The notes below the pieces were generated by a model. The model was not told the DNA's origin, ran no database searches, and saw only the letters and a program-made list of their open reading frames with translations. A stretch of DNA of 64,000 nt from an uncultured SAR116 cluster alpha proteobacterium. GTDB lineage: Bacteria > Pseudomonadota > Alphaproteobacteria > Puniceispirillales > Marisalimonadaceae. The position numbers were made by a program, and so were the translations under genes. Shown piece by piece: positions 24,707 to 32,383 of the stretch. The stretch lies in contig CACJQK010000001.1 in assembly GCA_902595515.1 (NCBI GenBank), positions 62,001 to 126,000 on the forward strand, written 5' to 3'. The number at the start of each line of letters is the position of its first letter. Within the stretch, counting starts at the first letter, position 1.

Positions 24707-25642
24707 TTAAATATCCTCTCCTAATTCAGATTTAAGCTTTCTAATTAATGCAATCATTTTATTTCTTTTTTCTACTCTATTATCCCTTTGATCATAAGAT
24801 AATCTTTTTCTTTGATCCATTTCTAATTTATTTAAATATTCTTCTGAATATTCAGGAACGCTATTTTGCTCCTTAGCTAAATTTTGTATACCCTTTCTAT
24901 ATCGAGTAAAAGAATCTTTGATACCCTCTGGTGCATTTAAATCCATAATCTCAAAGGGACCCATGAATGCCCACCTTATACCTAATGCATGTTTTAAAGC
25001 TATATCGATATCTTCCATAGAAGCAAACCCTCCTTCGTGAAGTCTAACTGCTTCATTAAGAAGAGCACCCTGCAATCTATTTAAAATAAAACCTTCTGCC
25101 TCTTTATTTACACTTATAGCTGCATATTTGGCTTTTTTGTATATTGAGATAGCTTGTTTAATAATTTTAGAATCTGTATTTTTCCCACCAGCAACTTCAA
25201 CAAATGGTACAATATGTGGTGGCAACGCTGGATGAGCATTGATACATCTATGCTTGTGTTTAACCAGTTCCGAAATTCTAGATATTAAAAGGTAAGATGA
25301 TGATGAGGCAATTATAGTATTTTCTGATGTTAGTTTATCTAATTGTAAAAAAATTTTTTTTTTAATCTCTAAATCTTCTATAATACTTTCCTGGACTAAC
25401 ACAGAGTCATTGCAAATTTCTTCAATATTACAGTTAAGTTTTATATTAGAATTTATCCTAACTTCGTTAATATCGGGATTAATTATACGTAAATCTTGAA
25501 TTAATTTGTTTGATGTTTTCCTAAATTTTGCAAAACTATTTTGATTTGCGTCATAAACAAAACATTTAAAACCAGCATTCGCAAAACCTATTGCCCAGCT
25601 TGCGCCAATCAAACCCGCGCCACAGATTCCAATTTTATCCAT
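24707..25642 (-). CDS. 3-hydroxy acid dehydrogenase of the lambda-crystallin/L-gulonate 3-dehydrogenase type
   Basis: This 311-aa NAD-dependent dehydrogenase has the Rossmann motif ICGAGLIGASWAIGFANAG, then EDLEIKKKIFLQLD, NTIIASSSSYLL, catalytic NAHPALPPHIVPFVEV, EAEGFILNRLQGALLNEAVRL and ALGIRWAFMGPFEIMDLNA. The last motif resembles lambda-crystallin (CRYL1) and carnitine 3-dehydrogenase. It oxidises a 3-hydroxy acid to a 3-keto acid. The ATG at 25642 follows AGGA, just beyond a hairpin terminator that separates it from dctM. Together with BKACE it forms a carnitine-pathway-like module with unknown substrate. Confidence 0.88.
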   Translation of the reverse strand: MDKIGICGAGLIGASWAIGFANAGFKCFVYDANQNSFAKFRKTSNKLIQDLRIINPDINEVRINSNIKLNCNIEEICNDSVLVQESIIEDLEIKKKIFLQLDKLTSENTIIASSSSYLLISRISELVKHKHRCINAHPALPPHIVPFVEVAGGKNTDSKIIKQAISIYKKAKYAAISVNKEAEGFILNRLQGALLNEAVRLHEGGFASMEDIDIALKHALGIRWAFMGPFEIMDLNAPEGIKDSFTRYRKGIQNLAKEQNSVPEYSEEYLNKLEMDQRKRLSYDQRDNRVEKRNKMIALIRKLKSELGEDI

Positions 25643-25653
25643 TTATTAATCCT

Positions 25654-25680
25654 AAAAAACCGCATCAAGATGCGGTTTTT
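25654..25680 (-). terminator. Rho-independent terminator between dctM and the dehydrogenase gene
   Basis: The sequence AAAAACCGCAT (25655-25665) is complementary to ATGCGGTTTTT (25670-25680), with loop CAAG. On the minus strand the hairpin ends in a run of six T residues, as expected of an intrinsic terminator for the TRAP operon. It lies only 12 bases before the start codon of the next gene, so it may act as a leaky terminator or attenuator for the catabolic genes. The sequence evidence is direct. Confidence 0.88.
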
Positions 25681-25688
25681 GTTAATTT

Positions 25689-27080
25689 CTATATTAGTCG
25701 TGGCAGCCACAACGCCATTTCTGGTTGATATATAACGAAGCCTAGACCTATTAACTGAATAATAACAAAAGGTATAACACCTCTATAAATACTTAATGTA
25801 GCAACTTCAGGAGGAGCAACTCCCTTTAAGTAAAATAGGGCAAAACCAAATGGTGGTGTAAGAAATGAAGTTTGAAGGTTAATCGCCATCAAGACTAAAA
25901 ACCACACCATAGTTTCTTTACGACCGTCTAGGCCAGTTAATTGCGAAACATGATCACCAAAATCTAGTAGAACCACAAGTGGAGCGAATATTGGAAGAAT
26001 AATTAAAGTGATTTCAACCCAATCTAGGAAAAATCCAAGTAAAAATGTCATTCCCATTAAAAGAAATAATAAACCCCAGGATCCAAGACCAGCCTTTTCT
26101 ATAAGCTCCTCCACAATATAGTCTCCACCAAGCGATCTAAACACATAAGCGAAACATGTAGCACTTAAAATGATCATAAAAACCATAGAAATAGTTAGAC
26201 CAGAGGAATGCAAAACACTTCTTAACATAGGTATAGTGAATTTATTTCCAATTATAGCTAATATAGTTGCTCCAAAGGCTCCAACTGCACCAGCTTCACT
26301 AGGTGTTGCCCATCCAAGCAAAATTGAACCTTTGATAAGGACAATCAATGCAACTGGAGGTAGAAATGCCTTTAAGACCATTTGCGGTAATTTACCCTTT
26401 TCATATTCCAAATCGCCTTCTTTTAGGGCTGGCGCAACATTTCGGTCAATAGAACACCATACAAAAATAAATACTAAATACATTAAAGCCAATGTTAATC
26501 CAGGAATAACTGCTCCCATAAACAAGTTTCCGACAGAAACCTGCATAATGTCAGCCATAATAATTAACATAATGCTTGGAGGAATAAGTATTCCTAAAGT
26601 ACCTGATGCAGCAATTACACCAGTAGAAAGTGCATGACTATATTTATTTTTTAACATTGTAGGTAATGCTAGTGCTGTCATCATAGTAACTGAAGCACCA
26701 ATGATACCAGTCATAGCTGCCAAAACCGTACCCATAACTGTCACAGACATAGCCAATCCACCGGGAACTTTTCTAAGTAAAATCTGTGTTGTTCTTAATA
26801 AGTCATTAGCAATACCACTTCTTTCCATCATAGTTCCCATAAAAACAAAGCTTGGTATGGCTACTAATATTAGGTTTTCTGCAGAAAACCCCCACATTCG
26901 AGGAACAAAGTTAAAAAACTCTGCAATTTTGAAAACTCCAAATAGATATCCTATAAATCCGTAAGTTATAGCTACACCACCAAGTATGAAACCAACAGGA
27001 TATCCAATAAATAAAAGTACACCCATTGTAAGGAACATAAAAATTGGGAGATATTCTATGATAATATCAACAAAATCCAT
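25689..27080 (-). CDS. dctM: TRAP transporter large permease subunit (DctM type)
   Basis: This 463-aa membrane protein, with about twelve hydrophobic segments, forms the transport channel of a TRAP system driven by a sodium or proton gradient. Typical family segments are GYPVGFILGGVAITYGF, ERSGIANDLL, MTALALPTMLKNKYSHALSTGVIAASGTLGILIPPS (the conserved G-x-GIxIPPS), FLDWVEITLIILPIFAPL and NLQTSFLTPPFGFALFYLKG. The last transcribed TRAP gene, it is followed by a hairpin terminator. It lies 8 bases after an extra membrane gene of the cluster. Confidence 0.95.
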   Translation of the reverse strand: MDFVDIIIEYLPIFMFLTMGVLLFIGYPVGFILGGVAITYGFIGYLFGVFKIAEFFNFVPRMWGFSAENLILVAIPSFVFMGTMMERSGIANDLLRTTQILLRKVPGGLAMSVTVMGTVLAAMTGIIGASVTMMTALALPTMLKNKYSHALSTGVIAASGTLGILIPPSIMLIIMADIMQVSVGNLFMGAVIPGLTLALMYLVFIFVWCSIDRNVAPALKEGDLEYEKGKLPQMVLKAFLPPVALIVLIKGSILLGWATPSEAGAVGAFGATILAIIGNKFTIPMLRSVLHSSGLTISMVFMIILSATCFAYVFRSLGGDYIVEELIEKAGLGSWGLLFLLMGMTFLLGFFLDWVEITLIILPIFAPLVVLLDFGDHVSQLTGLDGRKETMVWFLVLMAINLQTSFLTPPFGFALFYLKGVAPPEVATLSIYRGVIPFVIIQLIGLGFVIYQPEMALWLPRLI

Positions 27081-27088
27081 AACTGCAC

Positions 27089-27565
27089 CTATGCTTTCTC
27101 TTTTTTAAAATTATAATTTTCATATTCTCCAGTATATCTTTGCCAAGCAACAATCCTTGAAATTCTCCAACCATATTTAAGCGAGAGAAGAAGCAAACAA
27201 ACAAAAATAGTCATAGTCAATAAAGATGAATTTTTTATAATCGCTTCGTAGAAGCAGAATAATACTATAACAGATGGAGCTAAAGAAATTATATAAGATG
27301 AAAATAATTCGTAATTTCGTATAACGCTAAATATCGAATAAATTACTGAAATAGAAGCTAATATCCAGATATAGTAAATCCAACTATTACCTTCAAATAT
27401 TGATAACATTGCAGCTAATCCAATAATTCCATAAATAGTTCCAACAAAGACTCCATATGCAGTCAACTCATATTGAGATTGAGCCAAACTTAGTTCCTTA
27501 GCTTCAGTTAAGTATGGTGTTTTTTGTTTATCAAAAATATAACCTGGAACTTTTGAAAACCACAT
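27089..27565 (-). CDS. Extra four-helix membrane protein inside the TRAP operon
   Basis: This 158-aa protein is not recognised. Four hydrophobic stretches lie at about residues 35-55, 63-83, 88-110 and 113-130, with a cytoplasmic-looking basic tail (RISRIVAWQRYTGEYE). It lies between the small and large TRAP permease genes, with gaps of 40 and 8 bases, so it is co-transcribed. It does not resemble the DctQ fold, which is encoded next to it. An accessory membrane subunit of this TRAP system is inferred from position alone. Confidence 0.7.
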   Translation of the reverse strand: MWFSKVPGYIFDKQKTPYLTEAKELSLAQSQYELTAYGVFVGTIYGIIGLAAMLSIFEGNSWIYYIWILASISVIYSIFSVIRNYELFSSYIISLAPSVIVLFCFYEAIIKNSSLLTMTIFVCLLLLSLKYGWRISRIVAWQRYTGEYENYNFKKEKA

Positions 27566-27605
27566 TGTTTATCTCGTAGAAATCTTGGTAAATGATTTTT
27601 TAATC

Positions 27606-28217
27606 TTATTTACTTTTATCATAATCAAGTACCATAAGATCAAGTTTCTTTTTATTATCGCCCCAAATTACAGCGATTAATTGTATCATAACTGACATTC
27701 CACCCAAGAATAAAAAGAAATATCCAATGGGCAAGAATGTTTTAATAATCCATCTATTACTTAAACCAACTAATGATGCGGATACTTCCTTAATTATGTA
27801 TGAATCTACCATATAAATCCAAGAAAAATATACACAAATAAGTGTAAATGGCAGCATAAAGAATATATTTCCATAAAATTCAACTTTCGCCTTTGATTGA
27901 AAGTTAAAATTTTCTCTTAGAAAATCCACTCTTACATGTCTGTTGTGAGTATATCCATAACCCAAAACCAAACAAAAAACGACTGTATGAAGGTGCCATT
28001 CCATTTCTTGCATTAGAGTTGATTCAAAGAAAGAGCCAAAATTAGCCACCATCCAAATCTGTATCCAAACTAATTTTCTAGCAACTACATCCCACATTGT
28101 AATTATTACTAAAGGTACTAACAACCATGTACTAGCTCGTCCAACTCTATTTACAATTTCGCGAAGTTTTTCGCTAACTGAAATTAGACCTTCCATATTT
28201 TGTTCTGTAAGTGCCAT
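27606..28217 (-). CDS. dctQ: TRAP transporter small permease subunit (DctQ type)
   Basis: This 203-aa inner-membrane protein has four helices. The signature WHLHTVVFCLVLGYGYTHNRHVRVDFLRE (E-W...L-F...Y-...HVRVD) is characteristic of DctQ proteins of the larger TRAP subtype. It assembles with DctM. The ATG at 28217 follows GGGGGAA. It lies 134 bases downstream of dctP, and a strong hairpin terminator lies between the two. This suggests that the membrane subunits are made at lower levels than the binding protein. Confidence 0.9.
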   Translation of the reverse strand: MALTEQNMEGLISVSEKLREIVNRVGRASTWLLVPLVIITMWDVVARKLVWIQIWMVANFGSFFESTLMQEMEWHLHTVVFCLVLGYGYTHNRHVRVDFLRENFNFQSKAKVEFYGNIFFMLPFTLICVYFSWIYMVDSYIIKEVSASLVGLSNRWIIKTFLPIGYFFLFLGGMSVMIQLIAVIWGDNKKKLDLMVLDYDKSK

Positions 28218-28291
28218 TATTTCCCCCAGAAAAAGTAGATAACTAGTAATTTTAATTAACTTATTAAATACAAAAATTCAATTTATTTATC

Positions 28292-28333
28292 AAAAAAAAA
28301 AGTACACTTGTTACGATAAATAACAAGTGTACT
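28292..28333 (-). terminator. Strong hairpin terminator after dctP
   Basis: AGTACACTTGTTA (28301-28313) is perfectly complementary to TAACAAGTGTACT (28321-28333), a 13-bp stem with a 7-base loop. On the minus strand it is followed by nine to ten T residues (28292-28300). It sits 19 bases after the dctP stop and before dctQ. It probably stops most transcripts after the periplasmic binding protein, giving excess DctP over DctQM, as often seen for solute-binding proteins. Confidence 0.93.
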
Positions 28334-28351
28334 CAAAATTAAATAATATTA

Positions 28352-29410
28352 TTAATACTTTTTAGCTTTTAAGTAAGCTCTTGATGACCAAATACTGTAG
28401 TCTTCTCTGAACTTGTTATAGCTAGCAGTTATTTCTTTGAAAAGAGGATCAGATGCTGACTTCTCCTCAACAACAGCATCCCAAGCTTTCTTAAACTTAG
28501 AAATTTCTGAGTCAGGCCATGTCACAAATGTAACACCTTTCTTCTCAAGTTCTGCCATAGCAGGAACTTGCTTAGCATCAGATCTAACTAAAGCCCACCA
28601 CATTGTGTCACGACATGCTGTATTAATAACTGCTTGTTGTGTCTTAGTAAGACCACCCCATCCTTTAGTGCTCATTAGTAGCTCACCAATTGATGTTTGC
28701 TGGTGCCAACCTGGAAAATAGTTGAACTTTGCTAACTGATAGAAACCATAACTTAAGTCGTGTGTAGGCATAGAAAATTCTGTTGCATCAATAACACCTT
28801 TTTCTAAAGCTGGATAAATATCTCCACCTGCAAGTAACTGTGTTGACACACCTAATTTACTCATAACCATAGCACCAAGACCAAAGAAACGCATTTTCAT
28901 ACCTTTCAACTCTTCAACATTGTTGATTTTCTTTCTAAACCAACCTGATGTCTCAGGGGCGTGAGTTAAACAATTAAGAGCTTTAAGGCCATACTCACCA
29001 TAAATTCTGTCTTTTAACTGCTGACCTCCGCCATATTCCATCCAACCATGGTACTCACTAGCACCTGGGCCAAAAGGAACAGCTGTGAAGTAAGAAACTG
29101 CAGGGATTTTACCAGCATGATATCCAGGTGTTGTATAACCTGCATCTACTGATCCATTCTTAACAGCATCCCAAACTTCTAATGAAGGTACAAGAGCGTT
29201 TGGCTCGTGAAATCTCAACTGAACATCGCCACCTGAAATTGACTTAACTTTGTTGGAAAAATAAACAGCAGCTTCACCGTTGATTGCAACCTGGCTACCC
29301 CAAGTACTTTGCATTTTCCAACGTAGCTTGTCAGCATTTGCTGAAACAGCTACTAAACTAGTTGCAGCTAAAGCCACAGCGCCTACAAAAAGGCTTGATT
29401 TGAATTTCAT
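28352..29410 (-). CDS. dctP: TRAP transporter substrate-binding protein (DctP type)
   Basis: This 352-aa periplasmic protein has a clear signal peptide (MKFKSSLFVGAVALAATSL, cleavage after SANA). It continues RWKMQSTWGSQVAINGEAAVYF, then MRFFGLGAMVMSKLGVSTQLLAGGDIYPALEKGVIDATEF. That last segment is the TRAP DctP fold typical of the 2-oxoacid/TakP-like branch, where the G-DIYPALEKGVIDATE motif binds the carboxylate. The ATG at 29410 follows GGGAGG; a start at 29461 would precede the signal peptide. It is first gene of the TRAP operon and ends with its own terminator. The ligand is probably an organic acid. Confidence 0.93.
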   Translation of the reverse strand: MKFKSSLFVGAVALAATSLVAVSANADKLRWKMQSTWGSQVAINGEAAVYFSNKVKSISGGDVQLRFHEPNALVPSLEVWDAVKNGSVDAGYTTPGYHAGKIPAVSYFTAVPFGPGASEYHGWMEYGGGQQLKDRIYGEYGLKALNCLTHAPETSGWFRKKINNVEELKGMKMRFFGLGAMVMSKLGVSTQLLAGGDIYPALEKGVIDATEFSMPTHDLSYGFYQLAKFNYFPGWHQQTSIGELLMSTKGWGGLTKTQQAVINTACRDTMWWALVRSDAKQVPAMAELEKKGVTFVTWPDSEISKFKKAWDAVVEEKSASDPLFKEITASYNKFREDYSIWSSRAYLKAKKY

Positions 29411-29771
29411 GAAATTCCTCCCTAGTATTGTAAAAAGACTAAAATGAAGTGATAAAAACAATCCATAAAGTCAAATAAAGAGAAACTAATGTTTCTCAAC
29501 TGATTCATATCTTTCTTAATTATTTGTATAAAGGCAAGAAAAAACTTATAAAATTTCAATTATTTTTTTTTCTTGACATACTTTTTTTTTGTTCTGCCTA
29601 AATTATGAACTAACATGTTTATAATTTATATTTTGATTAAATCTTAGACAGACATAATTTAATTAAATTTTTTTTTAGTTAAATAGAATTAAGAAAAATT
29701 ATACCTGCAAGTCATTGATTATTAATATTTTTTATAAAAACTAAAATTTTAGTTGTAATTTGATTGTTAAT
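29411..29771. other. 361-base intergenic region upstream of dctP
   Basis: This is the only gene-free stretch over 300 bases. It must hold the dctP promoter (minus strand). Near dctP there is a perfect inverted repeat (29480-29497) next to a TTGACT-like -35 on the minus strand (29469-29474). A plus-strand TTGACA (29573-29578) and runs of T at 29561-29590 have no good -10 at 17 bases. A 16-base palindrome at 29739-29754 follows the udh stop on the minus strand and could be a weak terminator. No coding frame, tRNA or riboswitch is recognised. Confidence 0.55.
29480..29497. promoter_or_regulatory. Perfect inverted repeat, possible operator for the TRAP operon
   Basis: GAGAAAC (29480-29486), TAAT spacer (29487-29490), GTTTCTC (29491-29497) is a perfect 7+7 inverted repeat about 70 bases upstream of the dctP start. 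It sits next to a TTGACT-like -35 on the minus strand at 29469-29474. Size and position fit a dimeric repressor or activator site. No regulator gene lies next to the TRAP cluster, so the binding protein is unknown. Confidence 0.45.
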
Positions 29772-30581
29772 CTAATCATCAAAGTGACCTGAAGAAGCAA
29801 AATAACCACCATGAGTTGTAACTAAAGAATCTTTAGAATCAATAAATCCATCTTTTTTTTCAATTAAACTTCTAAATTCTTCTGCATTATCTTTTGGCTT
29901 ATAACCAATGTGTTTGGCATATTTGTTATCGATTAGCACCGAATCGTTGTTTGATACTCCAAAAATTACAGAGTGTTGAACATTAGTGCTATTTATACAC
30001 GCAATAATAAGACTCCTCAAATCATCATAACTTAACCATGTTGAGAGCATTCTATGATCTTTAGGCTCAGGAACACATGAGTAAATTCTTACTGACACAG
30101 TTTCTAGTTTGTATTTGTCCCAATAATACTGAGCTAAGGACTCTCCAAAGACCTTTGACAAACCATAATTGCTATCTGGTCTAGGCATTGCTTTACTATC
30201 TAAAACTTCAGATCTTGGATAAAAACCAACTGTATGAACTGAACTAGCCCAAATAACTCTTTTAATTTTATTTTTTCTGCATGCTTCATATAGATTATAC
30301 ATGCCTATAATATTTGAATTTAAAACATTATCCCAAGAGCCTTCTATACTTTGACCTCCCATATGAACTATGCAGTCTATATCTTTTGTTAATTTTAATA
30401 TTGATTCTGTTGAAGCAAGATCAGCAATTTCAACTTTCTCATTATGAAATTTTTTTTCTAAATTTGCTTTGTCAGAAATTTTAAGCGAATCACATTCTTT
30501 AGATAATGTTTCCCTGAGTTGATTGCCTAAGGCTCCAGCTGCACCGGTTAAAAGAATATTTTTATATTTATATTTAGACAA
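29772..30581 (-). CDS. udh: Uronate dehydrogenase-like NAD-dependent SDR
   Basis: This 269-aa extended SDR is close to uronate dehydrogenase, which oxidises glucuronate or galacturonate to the aldarolactone with NAD. Motifs are LTGAAGALGNQLRETL, VHMGGQSIEGSWDNVLNSNI, IGMYNLYEACRKNKIKRVIW, ASSVHTVGFYPR, YGLSKVFGESLAQYYWDKY (Tyr-x3-Lys), VRIYSCVPEPKDHRMLSTWL and YDDLRSLI. These are characteristic of Udh. It is last in a four-gene minus run. It starts at the base before the DMT gene stop. Udh-pathway aldarate dehydratases are not in the window, although a DapA-family gene is close. Confidence 0.82.
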   Translation of the reverse strand: MSKYKYKNILLTGAAGALGNQLRETLSKECDSLKISDKANLEKKFHNEKVEIADLASTESILKLTKDIDCIVHMGGQSIEGSWDNVLNSNIIGMYNLYEACRKNKIKRVIWASSVHTVGFYPRSEVLDSKAMPRPDSNYGLSKVFGESLAQYYWDKYKLETVSVRIYSCVPEPKDHRMLSTWLSYDDLRSLIIACINSTNVQHSVIFGVSNNDSVLIDNKYAKHIGYKPKDNAEEFRSLIEKKDGFIDSKDSLVTTHGGYFASSGHFDD

Positions 30582-31475
30582 TTAATTAATCCCCTCATTA
30601 ATTTGGTTTTTTATATATTCTCTCCAAAAAGTGAATAGCCCTGCTGAAATTACAATTAATGATCCTATAACTATTTCACTCTCCAGTTTCTCATTAAACA
30701 TTAACACACCAATTATAGAAACAAAAACTAACTGTAGATATGTAAATGGCTGTAATATTGAAGCCTCACTATGTTTAAAAGCATTTATCATCAAAAAATG
30801 CCCTCCAGCTCCAAGCATGCAAACTAATAACAACCATATCCAATGGGCGTTATCAAAGGGTGTGTAAAAGAAAGGCCCTACAGAACCTAATATTACAAAT
30901 CCTGTAATACCAGTATAAAAAAGACTAGTGTCAGGACTATCTTCACTAGAAACATATCTTGTTAAAATTTGATAGATAGCAAATGCAATTGCGCACCCCA
31001 ATGCTATTAAAGATAAGGGGTCAAAGACTTTAGTACCTGGCCGTAGCATAATTAAGATACCTATGAAGCCAATCAGTATTGCACTCCACCTTCTCCAACC
31101 TACTTTTTCTCCTAAAAATATTACTGATAATGCCGCAACTATTAAAGGACAACTAGCAAAAATAGCATGTGTCTCTATAAGACCAATTTTTAAAAAAAGA
31201 TAGTGAGCAAAACACATCTCTACAGCAAGAATAGTACCTCTAAAAATTTGGATGAGTTTAAACTTACTTTTTGAAACAAGAATAACACTTTTGTTTCCTG
31301 TACTGTTAATTGATATTACAAGTAGAAATAAAAAGAAATATCTAAACATATTAATTGATATTACATTATAATAATCTGTTAGGTATCTTGTAACCCCATC
31401 CATTAAAGACAAACATGATACTGCAGCGATTATAAACAATATGCCCTTTGCATTTGAAGAAATATTTAGAGGCAT
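30582..31475 (-). CDS. DMT superfamily (EamA) transporter
   Basis: This 297-aa membrane protein has ten hydrophobic segments formed by two EamA repeats. The first repeat ends with ALSVIFLGEKVGWRRWSAILIGFIGILIML and the second with YLQLVFVSIIGVLMFNEKLESEIVIGSLIVISAG, each with the typical F-E repeat end. Such proteins export or import metabolites. It is coupled with udh (adjacent) and 23 bases after the epimerase gene, so it may move a product or substrate of that sugar-acid set. Direction and substrate unknown. Confidence 0.88.
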   Translation of the reverse strand: MPLNISSNAKGILFIIAAVSCLSLMDGVTRYLTDYYNVISINMFRYFFLFLLVISINSTGNKSVILVSKSKFKLIQIFRGTILAVEMCFAHYLFLKIGLIETHAIFASCPLIVAALSVIFLGEKVGWRRWSAILIGFIGILIMLRPGTKVFDPLSLIALGCAIAFAIYQILTRYVSSEDSPDTSLFYTGITGFVILGSVGPFFYTPFDNAHWIWLLLVCMLGAGGHFLMINAFKHSEASILQPFTYLQLVFVSIIGVLMFNEKLESEIVIGSLIVISAGLFTFWREYIKNQINEGIN

Positions 31476-31498
31476 AATTTATTTTTTCTTTCTAGTTA

Positions 31499-32383
31499 TC
31501 AATAAAAATTGATTGTCCTTTTAATCCCGTCTTCAAGAGAAGTACACTTAAATTTTTTAAATATATTAGAAGGCTCATTTCCTCGTATTTCTTCTACTAC
31601 ACTTAATGGCTTGCCTTTGAAATCTATATTCGCCAGCGGTATGTTTTTTTTAATTAAATTTATGAAATCACTAACATCAGCTGTTATTCCGTTTATATTA
31701 AAAGTTAACGCACCTGAAAGAATTTGAGCTATTGACATCTCAACTAAATCCACAACGTCTTGAACATAAACAAAACCTGCCTTGCCTGAAAAGTTTACAG
31801 TATAACTATCTCCTTGTTTTGCCGCCTTACAGGCTAAGGTTACTCCTGCAGTTCCCCCAACTTCTCTTCCTGGCCCATAAATTACATATGGCCTAATTCC
31901 AACACTTGAAATACTAGCCTCATTAAAATACGCCCTTGCAACCCCCTCAACCGCTAACTTATATGCACCGTAATGAGTTTCTGGAAATGGGTAATAATGA
32001 TCTTTTTGCCCAAAAATACCAGCACTGCTTGCATAAACTAAAAACTTAATATTATTTTTTTTCAAAGCTTCAAAAACATTAATTGAGCCGAGGAGATTTA
32101 CTTTGGCGCCTAAAATAGGATTTGAACTACAGTCTGGGGTCATTAACCCAGCCAAATTTATAACATGGTCTATATTTTTTGTTGCTTCTTGGACCTGATC
32201 ATAATTTGTTATATCACCATCAATAAATTTAATTTTATTAATATCCTCACCAACAATATAGCTGAGCAATTCTTTTTGGATTTTTAAGTCAAAAATTGAA
32301 ACGTTATAACCCTTTTTTAAAAAGGTTCTTACTATCCAACTTCCTAAAAATCCACATCCTCCAAAAATGATAATTTTTCCCAT
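31499..32383 (-). CDS. NAD-dependent epimerase/dehydratase (extended SDR)
   Basis: This 294-aa protein has the extended-SDR Rossmann motif IFGGCGFLGSWIVRTFLKKG, DGDITNYDQV, HVINLAGLMTPDC, YASSAGIFGQ, YGAYKLAVEGVARAY (Tyr-x3-Lys) and VGIRPYVIYGPGREVGGTAG. It resembles epimerases and reductases acting on nucleotide sugars or sugar acids. It is between the DMT transporter and an HSL-type esterase with very tight spacing (start abuts the esterase stop). The substrate is not recognised. It is related to but distinct from the udh gene in the same operon. Confidence 0.83.
   Translation of the reverse strand: MGKIIIFGGCGFLGSWIVRTFLKKGYNVSIFDLKIQKELLSYIVGEDINKIKFIDGDITNYDQVQEATKNIDHVINLAGLMTPDCSSNPILGAKVNLLGSINVFEALKKNNIKFLVYASSAGIFGQKDHYYPFPETHYGAYKLAVEGVARAYFNEASISSVGIRPYVIYGPGREVGGTAGVTLACKAAKQGDSYTVNFSGKAGFVYVQDVVDLVEMSIAQILSGALTFNINGITADVSDFINLIKKNIPLANIDFKGKPLSVVEEIRGNEPSNIFKKFKCTSLEDGIKRTINFY

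Noticed and set aside
26170..26637. 155-codon open frame on the plus strand inside dctM
   Set aside because: It is antisense to a clearly conserved membrane protein, has no ribosome site and its composition mirrors the helices of dctM.
29573..29610. Plus-strand TTGACA that could promote a transcript toward udh 3' end
   Set aside because: No -10 box lies at 16-18 bases; the nearest TAAATT is at 20 bases. Random matches are likely in such AT-rich DNA.
29739..29754. 16-base palindrome after the udh stop
   Set aside because: Its stem is almost wholly A-T with no proper loop, so a functional terminator is doubtful; noted only in the intergenic entry.
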